Assembly: GCF_033439725.1 (NCBI RefSeq)
Contig: NW_026944384.1
Location: 5,084,001-5,148,000 of the forward strand
Source of the DNA: Neurospora tetraspora
Lineage: Eukaryota; Ascomycota; Sordariomycetes; Sordariales; Sordariaceae
DNA length: 64,000 nucleotides
Direction of reading: 5' to 3'
The notes beneath the pieces were generated by a model. The model saw only the letters and a program-made list of their open reading frames with translations, was not told where the DNA came from and ran no database searches. Positions 49,287 to 61,748 of this stretch are shown here, piece after piece (the stretch's first letter is position 1; every line of letters begins with the position of its first letter). Position numbers and translations under genes: made by a program.

Positions 49287-52200
49287 CCGAGTAATCTCGC
49301 GAAATCCGGTTTAGGCCTTTCCCTCTTTGAGCGCCGGACAGGGTATAACGCGGCGTATAGTGAGCTAGCATATACTAGCATATATGCTTGCCCAAATAGT
49401 AGTGTAATATAATATTAAAGACTGGCATTTGATGGTTCCAAATATTGAAGTAGCGCCACCTCATAGTTCCAGCGGTCTCTCGTATCTTTAATCCCTGTCG
49501 ATTCAAATACTAATACCTCCTTATTATCATCGTTGTCATTATACTGTCATAATAAATATATTAAAATAGCGGCTTCCTCGCCTAAATAATAACGGCAAAG
49601 CCCTATCACCCCCTTCTATAATTGAACGTACTTAAAATTGCCCTAATCCTGCCGCTAAATCATATAAAAACCGTAAAGTTTGATTAAAATTAATTAAACG
49701 TATCGAGCAATCCTATTTAATAGAGAAGAAATTTTAAATTAATTAGCATACTTTGTATAATTATCGAAGGGAATAAGGAAGTAAGGGTAGGGCATTATAT
49801 TAATTAAATTCGTAATAAATAATTATTTACCTCTTATAAATGCGAATTAAAATAGAGAATAGGTTTAAATATAATTATCGTCGTCGGCGGAATAACGGCG
49901 GCAATAATCCTAACGACGGCTCCTATAATATATTATATTAAAAAACTCATAAATTTTATAAAATTCCTACCTCGACGATAGTAAATTAATAGGGAAACCG
50001 CGACATTAATCTACTAAAGCTAGCGAAAAAGAAAAAGGCAATATAGCCAGCAATAAAAATACAACTATACAAAAATTTTAAACTACGCGTAAAGGTAACG
50101 GTTTAATAACAATAATTTAATTTCGTCGTAAATCTAAGAAAATTTTTAAATTAATATTTATTAAAATCCCTACCCAATTTAAATTTTCATATAATTAATT
50201 TAACAACTTTCTCTATCACTAATATATCGTATATCGTCGGATTACCTATTAAGCTTAGAAACTCCCCGGTAAATTATATATAAAAATTAATAATTTTCTT
50301 TAATAAATTTATTATTTATATAAATATAGACCGGTTGATAGTATAATTATTAATATAGTTATTTTTCTAATTATTTATTTAATAATAAATTTATTAAACG
50401 ATAAAGCCAACCGAACGTACCCGGTATACGAATTAGGTTCCCCGCGTTTTATATCCTCAATTTCGACGAAATCCCCCTCCTATTTAAATTTACTGATAAT
50501 TGTACGTACAAAATCAAGGGTACTAAAACCGTATCTAATAAAGCGTCCCATAGTAGGTAAGCAAAATAGCAATATACTTTCATCTTCTATATTTTTATTA
50601 ATAGCGGTTATAAATTTAAATTTATAATTATTTTTTATAGCGAAGGGAAAGTTGGTAAGAAGGAGGAGAAATTCTACGCACAAAACGTATTAATCCAATT
50701 CAACAAAAATACGTACTAAAACGAAAACCTATTAGCTAATTAATTAAACGAAGAGCTCACTCTTATATTAAACGAATTAGGAAGGGAAGTATCAATAATT
50801 ATAAACGTCTATTTATTTTATAATTGAAAGATAATACGTAATAAGATTAATAACCTTCCTTACAAACTAATAACGGCTATAATCCCCGGCAACCTTACAA
50901 ATTTAGTATAATTATTCGATATAATAATTAACGCAATATTTAAAAACCTTCTAGGGGAGGAATAAAATTTATTTTATTTCGAATAGAAAGATAAAAACCT
51001 TCCTCTAAGGAAAAAGTAATTTATTTCTACAAAGAGGATTATCATTATCTACGCTATCTCCCGCTATTACTAGTAATCATAAATTAATAAAAAGGATATT
51101 ATTATTAAATCATTCAAAAATAACGGTATATCCATTCTCCCAAACGGGTTAGAAAATTACTTAATTAATATTAAAAATATCGACAAAGACACCCTAATTT
51201 AAAATAATTAAGAGCAAGCAAGAGAACTCCCCAACGTTAACGAATTTAATGATATTCTAAAGGAAAAGGATAACGACAAGCTTATTTATAAAATTAATAA
51301 TAAAGAGAGACAAAGGGTAAGAGAGAAGGTATTCGAAAGGGTATACAAAGTTAAGAAAGCGGTTTATAGCTACTATACTATACCTATATTAAAATAGATA
51401 ATAAAAGATAGAAGGTTATTAATAAAGGGTATAAAAATTAAAAAAGATTATCTCGTATATTTAATTTTATATGATAAACAACAATAACGAATTCGATAAC
51501 TAACTTAATAACTAATTTAGTAATTAATTTAATAATTAGTAATATAAATAATAGTAATTAGAATTTATTATTATTATTATTATTATTAACTTCGTTGCCG
51601 TCACCTTCAATAGATTTATTATCGCCGTCGTTAAAATACTAATAAACAATAACCTTACCTTCTTACTACCAACGAACCACCTAAAAGCGGTTATCCTATT
51701 TATATTAATATTTCCCCAACTCTATTATACAATAAAAGACTTTAATATTAACGCTAATATTTTTCTCAATATAAGGACGGTCTTTGTTACGAACCCAGCT
51801 AAAGTAGGTTCGTTTCTAGAAATCTATTAGGGTAAGACCATCCTTAACATTAGGAGATAAAGGCATTCAAAGAACAACAAAGTACTCGAATAGCTTGACG
51901 AATTACTAAGTATTAAGATAGTCGTCAGTAACGTTTATAAATAGGGCAAACGAATTAGTAAGAGAGCTAAAGAAAGAGAAAGAGCCTTAATACTAAGGGA
52001 TTATTATTATTTACTAATAAACGACGTTAATATCCCTAAGTAGAACCTTCTAGGATACTATAATAAGGGTAGAAGGGTGGTAGTATTAATAGGAATAAAA
52101 GTATTAGAAAAGACGAGAGAATTAGGCTACATTTCCCTAGCGAAATAGAAAAAAATCCCCTTGGGAAAAAGCACAGTAACAAAGGATAGGTTTATAGTCC

Positions 52201-52338
52201 TCCGCCCAGAAACATTGCTCTCCACGTTAACCCACATATATTTGAATGTACAGCTACCAGACGTGCCCTGCACAGATATGCTCCTGTCCGGCGCTCAAAG
52301 AAGGAAAGGCCTAAACCGGATTTCGCGAGATTACTCGG
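49287..52338. mobile_element. RIP-damaged pogo-like (Tc1/mariner superfamily) DNA transposon
   Basis: The 58 bases at 49285-49342 (TACCGAGTAATCTCGCGAAA...) and the reverse complement of 52283-52340 differ at one position. Both ends are bounded by TA, read as target duplication. The 3.05-kb interior is extremely AT-rich, with TA in excess and CA/TG scarce, which is the RIP footprint. On the plus strand at about 50,870-50,960 a decayed frame still reads like the DDE_1 transposase motif PGGLTxxLQPLDVxxNxxFK (here IIPGNLTNLV...LFD...AIFKNLL). Other conserved parts are obscured by many stop codons, so the element cannot encode an active transposase. It is larger than typical Fot1 elements (~1.9 kb), so a nested insertion is possible. 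Confidence 0.82.
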
Positions 52339-53126
52339 TACACAATTGATTTATCATGGCACGTAGTCGATTTATGCGGCTAGTTCATCATAGGGTGATG
52401 CAGTCATGCAGAGCTTGCGCTGCGGTCACCGTGACACTGCAATGCAACGCTGCTCAGGGGTGGTCTCAGAAAGGGTGGCAGCACTACACTAGTGCCTTCA
52501 GCCTCAACCTTTTTGGTCTTGTTCTCTTTCTTAAACTTGGTTTCTAGCGGCAGCCGTAGAGGTCCTCGAAGTCCTCAAGTGCCGATCCGGCTCATTGCCG
52601 ATGGGTCGCTGGTCAGGGGACCCGGGGATTTGTCGTCGGCGGCAAGACAGAAAGGCCGCCCGATGCTGTGTCGGATCGTCTGTGTTCCGGGGAGCGAGTT
52701 CGGCCAAGTTTCAATCTCGGATGCTTGTTTTCCGGGGAAAAGGAGAGCTGAAGCTGCTGGGAAAAGCCGTCAATGGTTTTCTGAAGATGCCAACTATCGG
52801 CAGCTACCGAAGCGCAGAATGTCCATTCGCCGTCCACAACACACCAACATGGGATATGATATGTTTTATGATTCCTTGGTGCGCTGGTGACTTTTGTCGT
52901 TTGTCCCGTTGTGGTCGAGATCGTCGGCGTCGACTTGGCGGCTGGTGCTCTCTCTCCTTTCTCGTCCAGCGATGTGCAAGAGGCCTTCTGTGTTCGGCAA
53001 CCTCGGTGTTCCGTCCTTCCGAGGCCTTGCCTCAAACAGTTAGCAGTAAAAACACGATGCTGGGGGAGGGAAATCCGAAATGATGGGAGTTCCCGGTCTG
53101 AAGCGATGGGCAATCTCCCCTATCAG

Positions 53127-53316
53127 ATTCAGCGGTGCAAATGTGTCATTTTGTGGGGCCGGGTTCTAGCCAATCGGTGGCTCTCATTGCCTGCAGGATA
53201 CCTTTTCGATCATACAGATACCTCAATACCACCAAGCCGCCAACCACTTAGCAAGTACTGTTGGTATTTGTGGGGGGCGCTAAAATGACACATTCCATTT
53301 ACACCGTTAAAGGAAT
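53127..53316 (+). mobile_element. MITE-like element, copy 1 (about 190 bp)
   Basis: The left end ATTCAGCGGTGCAAATGTGTCATTTT and the inverted right end (reverse complement ATTCCTTTAACGGTGTAAAT..., then GTGTCATTTTAGCG) pair with mismatches and small gaps. The interior GCCAATCGGT...CTCATT..CCTGCAGGATACC matches the reverse complement of copy 2, so the two belong to one family in opposite orientations. Target duplication is not clear. Confidence 0.65.
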
Positions 53317-54087
53317 AGCAGGAGGGCAGTATGTAGCGGCGGAGGCGGCGGCGATGGCCGGTTTGCAAAAAAGGTGAAGGGGAAGTTGGCATCGTGTGTT
53401 TTTCCTTGTCGACATGTCGTTGTACCAGACGGGTTGAGGCTCAACGGCAGTTATTCATCGGCACCGTGGCAGTGCGTGTGGTATGTGCTGGCTCGGGTTG
53501 TACTGTACAACTCCAACAAGCCCAATTGTTCGGGTTTGCGCTTTGACGGTGCTGGAAAAGCAATGATTCAATGGAATGAGGTCGGCCAGACCCGAACGGC
53601 CCACGTCTACTACCTTATCGCTTGCCGTGGCCGGGAATAGCCGGCCATTGGCTCAGCATCGCAAAAGTGATTTTGCTCTCGCTTGAATTCGACTGGGAAA
53701 GCCGAGGAAAGAAAGTGCACAGCTGGCGAAAACGCGGAGCAGAGCGCGGGGTTAACAGGGTTTTGGTTGTCAAACCTCAACACTGTGTTTGCTGCGAACA
53801 ACTGATAACCAACAGTCATCGATCGCGTATCGATCGGATGAAATGATTGCGAAAGAACGTGGCATCAATGTCAGATGAAAGAAGTGTTTTCGACCGAACA
53901 GAAACTCTTTAGTCTTCTTTGCATGCATGACAACTGTGGGGTACCTAAGAGTGCGCGATACTGCAGCATCGTGCTGCAGGAACATGAATTTCCCGGAGCA
54001 ACGAAATCGGTAACACGCCATAGTAAGATTGGTAACCCGCCATGGTAAATCGCCTTTTTTGCACCAAAGTTGAGCAGGCCTGCTGCG

Positions 54088-54322
54088 CATCCCTTTAACG
54101 GTGCAATTGTTACATTTTAGCGCGCCCCGCAAGATACTTGGAAGACTTGGTGACGTGGCTTGTCAGCTAAGCCCCCCGCTGACATTGCTAGTAAATGCTA
54201 CCAAGGCTGGGGTTTCTGAGGTAATTGCAAGCTTAAGAGGTATCCTACAGGAAAATGAGAATGACCGATTGGCTCAAACCTGCAGGACGCTGAAATGTAA
54301 CAATTGCACCGTTAAAGGGATG
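54088..54322 (-). mobile_element. MITE-like element, copy 2 (235 bp, 35-bp inverted ends)
   Basis: CATCCCTTTAACGGTGCAAT... at 54088-54122 and the reverse complement of 54288-54322 agree at 34 of 35 positions. No coding capacity is present. Flanks GCCTGCTGCG and GTCTGCTCCG resemble each other and could be an old ~10-bp target duplication, but this is weak. The near-perfect ends and the absence of a RIP footprint suggest that it is too short to trigger RIP, or young. Confidence 0.8.
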
Positions 54323-55619
54323 GGTCTGCTCCGCTAATGACAGCTCGTATCAAAGACAACGAACATCGTCAAAAAGTCAGTCACCAAGTCTCAACATCTT
54401 TTAACCTCCAATACGACACAGAAATTTGAAGGAGCGTCACATACAAGCAGACTGCGGCAGATCCCATTCGAATTCGAAACAACCCGAGCAAGAAATACGA
54501 TTTCAGCTTTCATTTTGGTGGTGTTATGGCAGTTCAGACTTGAAGAGTTGGATGAAAAATTACCATGGCGTGTTACCGGTTTCGCCGGAGCAACTGCATC
54601 CCCTTCCACTTCGGCTTTTTCTCGCTAGGTTTCCACAACCGGAGTGGGTGAGACAGTCAACAAGAACAGCCATGGAAACACCAACGCCACGTGAAGCCGC
54701 CCGGCCGCGTGCTACACGCAGCACGTGGAAGATCAGACCTGTCGGGTAGCCACAGGGCGGACACATGGGCCATTCTGAGTTCTGACACAGTTGACACCAT
54801 CATCAAACTTCATCGCCGTCCCACCCACACTGCTCCCGTCTTGGTCCCAGATCCCTTCAGTCCCCAGGAAGCCAAGATACTTCAGGTTCCAAGTAACGCC
54901 ATACAACTTAGCTAGCATCATGGAGTTTGGTGCGTCCATGGAAACCTCAACCGCACAGGTCGGGCATCGCGACCCGGACTGAAATGTCAGCCAAAGCTTC
55001 CATTCCTACCCTCCACTTCCCGACCGGGCGAGCCCACAGCTTCGGAGAGTTTCTAGCCCAATGTCAGCTGTCCGCAAACTGCCGTCAGGCCCACCTCTGC
55101 TGTAGTTTACTACACTACCCAGATACCCCCATCCTTGGCCAGTTAGTTCATTTCGATTATGGATGGCTTTATTTTCGACCTGCCTCTGCTACCGTTGTTT
55201 TAGACGCTACTCTGCTAGATGATATTGGATTATGGATATCAGCCATCCGAGTAACCGAATATTAACGGCCGGTCGCCACTGACCGCCGCCCCTGGAGATG
55301 AGGATGAGCATCGTCCCGAGAGACGGTTGCTGGCGATCCCCAGGTTTTGCCATGCCCAACGTGCCAACCTGGGAAAATTTTGACTTGCAGATAGAGACAC
55401 CTTGATGAGTATTTTGATAACAAATATCCGCAATCGGTAGTTGGGTAGTCCCAAACTGGTCCCTGGGTAGTCCCCCCTACTTTTTAACGCTGAGTAAGCC
55501 TAGCCGCCTAGCCCAGCCGCCTAGCCTAGCCTAGTATACCGTACAATTGAGGCTATATAATTGATGGCCGCGTATCGCCAGATTTATGTCTTTTATGTAT
55601 TCTTTTTATGTAAGGGTAT

Positions 55620-58600
55620 TTAAAGTTATTAATCTAATTAATTATCTACTACTAAGAAGGTTAATACTATGGTTGTTAATAATATTATTATCCTCTATAT
55701 TAGCCCTATTATAGTTATATATACTATATTTACTACCTAAAATATACGTACCTACTCTAATTTTAATACCCGCTATATAAATACTACCTAGAGTAAAATA
55801 AATGTAGAAAAAATTAAAATAATTACCGATTAGGAAATTCCCGAATTTAAGAAGTCCCTATACTCCTTTTTAGGTTTCGCGAATTTCTTTAAACGTTTTA
55901 TAAATGATTTTTCGACTATAATAACCCTGCTATACGAATTTATTAAGAAGGATACTATTTAAATTTAGAATAATACTTATTAATAGGCCTTTAAAGTATT
56001 AAAAAAGCGTTTACGAAAAATCTTGTATTTAAAATTTATAATTAGACTAAAAAATAATTATTTAAACGGATATTTTAAATTAAATTATAGAAGGTACTTT
56101 TTTTTAATATAGGGACGACGGAATCCTCTACTTAATAATTTATTTTCTAATAAAATATATTTTTTAAAAATATAATTATTACGTTTATAATAAAAAATTG
56201 CTCGCTATTATTGAAATATTAAAAGAGTAGAGGCTAAACTTTAAAGGGGTTTAATAACCCTTTAATATCCTAACGGATTATAAAAATCTATAAACCTTTA
56301 TAATTAATAAATAGTTAATTTAATACTATATATAGTAAATTTAAGTCTTATTTTAATTCAACTTTTTAATTAAATATATATTAGGCTCTAAAAACCTCCG
56401 CCCCAATATACTAAATTATAAATTAAATAACTAATTAGTAAACGTCGAAGACAATTATTTAATTATTTATAAAAAGATTTTATTAAATCCATTATAATTT
56501 GAAAAAGGTTACTTCGAAGACCCCGCCGCCAGTCTTTTACTATATTTATTAACGATAGAGGATTTCGATAATAAATTAACCGACGACCTTATCCGGGCTA
56601 ATTATAAAACGTTTATTTTCCTATTAAAATAATTTTTTATTTAATAAATAAATATAATATTAGAAACTATTAACGGTTAAAAAGGTTTTTTATTATACTT
56701 TCTCCGAATATTACGTTATTAATAATATTACGAAATAGCGGAATAAGATTATTATCGACCCTTATAATAAGGAATTCTAATCTTAATTAATTAATTATTA
56801 GTATAATTCTCCGGGCGCGGATTACTCTAACTATAACGTTATTTAAAATTTTTTATAAGATAAATTCTATTAAGAGCGTATATATAATAATATAAGGGTT
56901 TTTTATAAAAGTTATTTCTTATATATAAAAATTAAATTAATAAAGTAGAACTCCGTTAATTACTTTAAATTTATAGCCGTATTTTTAATATTATAAAAGG
57001 ATATTATAATTAATTATATTACCCTACTATTAGGAAATATTTACCTTAATTAAACCTTTAAATATATTATTATTATTATCGACTACTTAATTAAAATATA
57101 ATATTATATTCCAACTATAATTTTAAAAGCGGAAGATTTCGTAGATTATTTTATTAAATATATTTATTCGATTTATAGTTTACTAAATAACGTTTTATCT
57201 AATAAAAATATTTAATTTATATTGCGTTTCTAATTTACCTTTTATAAAAAATTATCGATTATTTATAAATTAATTTCCGCTTTCTACCCCTAATACGGAA
57301 TAAGTATCGGAGGCCTCATAATTTAATAATATAATTAATAAGTTAATAAAGTAAGTAATAATTTTAAAAAGAAGGAGAAGGTTTAAAAGCTAGGCTATAC
57401 CTAATTATATACTAAATAAGGATAAAGGTCTAAGAACCTTTATCTTAGCTATTAAAGATTAGAACTTTTATAATTAAATTAAATTATTCTATAAAGTATT
57501 AGAAACGGAGTTTCCTATATTAAATACCAGCTTATGAAAAAAGAAATTATTATCCTTAATAGACCTATCTATCCAAATCTCCTCCGAAAAGATCTAAGTC
57601 TCCTTTAATATCTTCTACGTCTCTTCTAATAAATTTACCTAAGACGGTCGGGCTTTATAATTTTCAGGATACTCCGGGGGGGTATAGAATATATTAAATT
57701 AATAAAATAAAAATACCGAAAAGGCCGGGGGTAATTTATTTAAATCTAAAAAATTAAAAAGCGGTTTAAAAAGGCTAATATATACTAAGAAAGCGAAAGT
57801 ATAAGAGCAAGGTATTATTATAGTTAACTAAAAGAAAGGAAAGAAAGTAAGAAATTAAGAGAATAAGAAGCTAAAAAGGTAAGAGGCCAAACTAAATATA
57901 CTAAATCTATAAAGAAATTTAAAAGCGAATTCGTTATATAAATAAATAGTAAGGAGTATTAAAAGTTAGCGAAAATTATAACGAGCTATTAGGGGTCTAG
58001 TAAACGACAGAAAAAGATAGCGGCAAGCTAAAAATACTAAAACTATTTAAAAATTAAAATAAGGGATTATTAAGGGTAATAGTATAAAGAAAGGGAAAGA
58101 GGTAAAGGAAAAGGGTAACAGGTTCAAACTATAGAAACTATAGTAAGTATCTTACTTATAAAATCTTTAAAAACTCTGAAATCTATTAAACGCTAACTTA
58201 TATTATTAATAGAAAATATCTTCTTCTTATTCTTATTAGCGTAAATTAAAATAGAAGGACGGTAATATCTATAATCATTTAAATAAAGGAAGAGGAGGTT
58301 TTTTAAAGTAAAAGCGGTACTATAAGTATAGTAATTAGAAAGTAAATAAAGAATTAAAGGCCGATTCGGATTTAATAATACTATTATTATTTCGGAAATA
58401 ATAGAAATAGGACGGGGGTCTAGGGCGGGAATTACAATTAGAATTAAAATTAGAACTAGAAATAATAATATTAGGGCTAGTATTAAGGGACGAATTATTA
58501 AAACTCTCAATAATAAGCGAATTATAAAAGAAATTATCTGTTAATAAATTACTATTATTATTATTATTATTAAGGGGTAGACTATAAGAGAAATTAGGCA

Positions 58601-59500
58601 GCTATTAAAAAAAGTAATAACGTCCTTATTATAAAAGTAATAGTTAAAGGGGTTATTAGTTAAGGTATTAATTAGCGGATATAGTTACTTAGAAGGACCC
58701 TATTTAGTAGAATAAGGCCTATATCACTTAAAAGAGTTAAATTATAATAGTTTAGATTTTCGATATTTTTCGTTTCTCTAATGAATGTACTAAAATTATT
58801 TATACCGCTTATTTATTAGGCCCCTAAATAATTATATTCGTCGAAAGAAATATTTTTAATATTTTGGATTCCGACGATTCTAAGAAATAACAGTAGGCGA
58901 CGGGCTTTGAATTTATTAAATTCCTAAACTCCCGCCACGATAATATTAATTTCAAATTCGGTACTATACGCCGTTTAAATGAATTTAAATAAAGTAATCG
59001 TTTTTTTACTATATTTAAGGATAAATTCCTTAGAACTGCTAACTATTATCGGTTGAATGATTTTATAAAGATTTATTATTTGTATAATAAAATCTCTTTG
59101 AAATTCTACGTAGCTATCGTTATTTAACGTATTTTATTTAATAATACCGATTACAAAGAATAATTAACTCTTTACTACGATTTTATACGTAATATCGAGG
59201 AAAATAAGTATTATATTAGGATTAATTATTTATAGTCTACTAAAGGTAATAATAATTCTAATCTTAATTCTAGTAATTCCGGTGGTAGTAATAGTTTTAA
59301 GGACCATATTATTAGTTAGGAGGGCGATGTTATAAATTTCGACACGTAAAGACCAAATTAGAAATATATAAAATAGAAATAGCCAAATAGAAGATTTTGA
59401 ACGCTAAATTCTAATAATTATTAAAAGTAATTTATATTAATTTTCCTAATTTCTATAATAATATTTAAGAAAAGGTATTTTCGGGCGCAATAGTTAAATA
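55620..59500 (+). mobile_element. Fossil Ty3/gypsy LTR-retrotransposon pieces, broken, inside the 6.3-kb element
   Basis: Traces of gypsy pol lie on the plus strand: the end of the reverse transcriptase and RNase H at about 55,840-56,450 and integrase core similarity at about 56,900-57,350. A possible gag-like stretch lies at about 58,750-59,200, after pol rather than before it, so the pieces are out of the usual order and may come from two nested or rearranged copies. The element is heavily broken by RIP and incomplete at its 5' side. Outer LTRs were not identified with confidence. It is old in the sense of being fully inactivated; RIP prevents dating by divergence. Confidence 0.65.
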
Positions 59501-59839
59501 GGTTAGAAGTAACACCAAATTCCTTCTTATTGAAGAATTAATAGCGAATTAAATAATTATTACTTTTATATATTACAACGGACTAATTTAAATTAATAAC
59601 AGATAGAATAAGCCTATTACAGCTATAAATATAGATTTAAAAGGCGGAAGAGTTTTCATTACTATTAGAAGAAATATATTTAAAGGATAGGAAATATATA
59701 TCAGAGATTAAGCGTTACTTAATTAGGGTTATAAGGACGTTTTACGCAATAACTTCGTAGGAATTTTCTCCGACGACGATTAATCGGGTATATATAGACT
59801 AATTTATATAGTAATATTCTATCGAAACGACGGACTTAA

Positions 59840-60150
59840 ATATTAAAGGGGCATTATAAGAGGATAAGTCCAATTTAATCAGGCAACTAACTTAAGGGAA
59901 GATTTATTACTTACAGGTAAACTTACAGTTAAATTAGACTCTACTAAGCAAGTTAAACTTAGGTAGGTAAATCCAAGTCTTTGGCCTTAACTTGAGGCAA
60001 GCTCAAATTAGGCAGACTTAGATTTATAAATCGGATTCGGAGAGTCCGCTCCCTATAGCTAGTTTTTCTCTGGTATCATCACAATCATAATCATCTTTCA
60101 CATCTGCTAGTCAGACTTACGTAACCTTTCTGCATCTCACATTATTCGAG
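59840..60150. other. Less RIP-damaged patch, possibly LTR-like
   Basis: Within the AT-rich element this ~300-base patch keeps many CA and TG dinucleotides and has a promoter-like look (GTCCGCTCCCTATAGC, then a pyrimidine/CATCA-rich stretch). It could be a remnant of a long terminal repeat or of captured DNA. No second copy was found in the window by eye. Confidence 0.3.
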
Positions 60151-61748
60151 AGATTAAAGCTAACGTTAAAATTACAATTTAGCGTATTAATACTAATAAT
60201 ATTGAATAAAAGAAAGTTGAAGCGGTTAATTTATAAAGAAAAAAAGGGGTTAATTATTATTGATAAAAAACCCTAAATGTAAATACTAAAAGCCCCCAAA
60301 TCCGAGCAGTTAGAATTAATGAGGGGAATAATAATAATAAGGGTAATACTCACTTTATATATATTATCTACTAGTAACATATAGGGGTTCTTCTTCTATA
60401 TTTATATATATTAATCGAAAGTTTAAAATATTTGTTATATTCTCTATTCGTGAAGAAAAAGTAAATTATAATTAATAAAGTATTCGATACCACATATATT
60501 CTTATACTACTTTAAAAAGTCAATAAATATCTTCGTTGAAGAATAAGGATTATACTTTATATAATGAATACGCTTTTAAATATTTAAAACCTCTCAAGTA
60601 ATAATAGGAATTCGAAGATTACGAAGTTCTAATATTAAATTGTTATTGTTAGCGCGTTGAATAAAAGTAACGTTTTCTACTTCTATTTTAGGATTTAGAA
60701 TACTATTTAAGTAATAAATAATTTAATGAGAGTTTATTTTAGCGATATTAAATAACCTTTCAATAGTAATATTAATAGCCTCTTTATAGTTACAACGAAT
60801 CTGTTATTAATAAATAACGTTACTGGCAAAGTTAACGATATCGACGTTATAATTATAATTATTATTAATCTCTTTAGCAAACTATTAATTACCTTACTTC
60901 TTCCTCAATACAATTTTTATTTAATATAAGTAGTCCATCCGCTTCGAAGTAGTATTTCGAATACTTTACCTAATCGATTTATAAATGCGGCTATATATAT
61001 AATAATAATCGATTCGTTTAACGACCTCCTCCTCTCCTTTCTTCCTATTTTTTATTTAATTATACAATACAACCGTAAAGTGTTATTATATAGCGTAATT
61101 TTATAGCGAATCGAATGCAGCGATTATATTATTATAATTAAAGGATATAAATAGTAGCCGTAGCCTTGCTAGTTGGGCAGCGCGTTCGCTAGGGGATAGT
61201 AATTATATTCTTAATTTCGATCGTTCGTATTAATAGCGGCGGACTAATAGTAATTAAAATTCGACGAGGGGGGTCGTATTCTATTTAGGAATAATTATTC
61301 GAATTAAATTCGAAGGTATTTTATTAGCAATTCTAATTAAAGCAATTCTAATTAAATCCCGTTAACGTTAATTATTTTAGTTAGTTAAGTTAGAAGTCTA
61401 ATTTATATAGGCGAATACGAAACGTATAGTAGGCGGGCAATATATTAATAAATATAATAAAGTCGAGGATACTATACGAAATAATAATAAAGACGACAAA
61501 TAATTACTATAAACGGTTGTTCAATACTAAAATAAAATCTCGCGATAACTTTATTCAATTATATAAGACTAACGATCGCTAATACAGGGCGCGCGACAAC
61601 GGCGGCGGTTAGGCAGCAATATATATAGTATACTAGGCTGGGCTAGGCGGCTAGGCTGGGCGGCTGGGCTTATTTAGCGTTAAAAAGTGGGGGGGGACTA
61701 CCCAGGGACTAGTTTAGGACTACCTAGCTACCGATTTCGACAAATATC

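Larger units (their letters stand above)
52341..55419. other. Island of normal composition between two RIP-damaged elements
   Basis: About 3 kb with ordinary base composition separate the two AT-rich relics. It contains the two related small inverted-repeat elements listed separately and a 22-bp near-duplicate (GGTAACacGCCATaGTAA... at 54009-54030 and 54031-54051). ORFs of up to 166 codons exist on both strands but have no motif and overlap one another. No gene is called. Confidence 0.5.
55420..61748. mobile_element. 6.3-kb RIP-damaged element with ~111-bp inverted ends and 9-bp target duplication (Mutator-like ends)
   Basis: The element proper is 55429-61739. Its ends (CGCAATCGGTAGTTGGGTAG... 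to 55539, and the reverse complement of 61628-61739) align over ~111 bases at about 88% by hand count, almost all differences being C/T or G/A. The 9-bp direct repeat ACAAATATC abuts both ends exactly (55420-55428 and 61740-61748). Long inverted ends with a 9-bp duplication are typical of Mutator-like elements. The inner ends consist of CCTAGCC-type short repeats. No MULE transposase could be recognised; the only identifiable interior parts are fossil Ty3/gypsy pieces, listed separately. In 56281-56340 I count 16 TA and no CA or TG. Confidence 0.78.

Noticed and set aside
52613-53113. Overlapping ORFs of ~165 codons on both strands in the island between relics
   Set aside because: There are no motifs, no splice structure and extensive mutual overlap, so coding is not supported.
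58193-58510. 105-codon hydrophobic ORF in the AT-rich element
   Set aside because: Its Ile/Leu/Tyr/Asn composition is what RIP-saturated DNA gives by chance; no motif.
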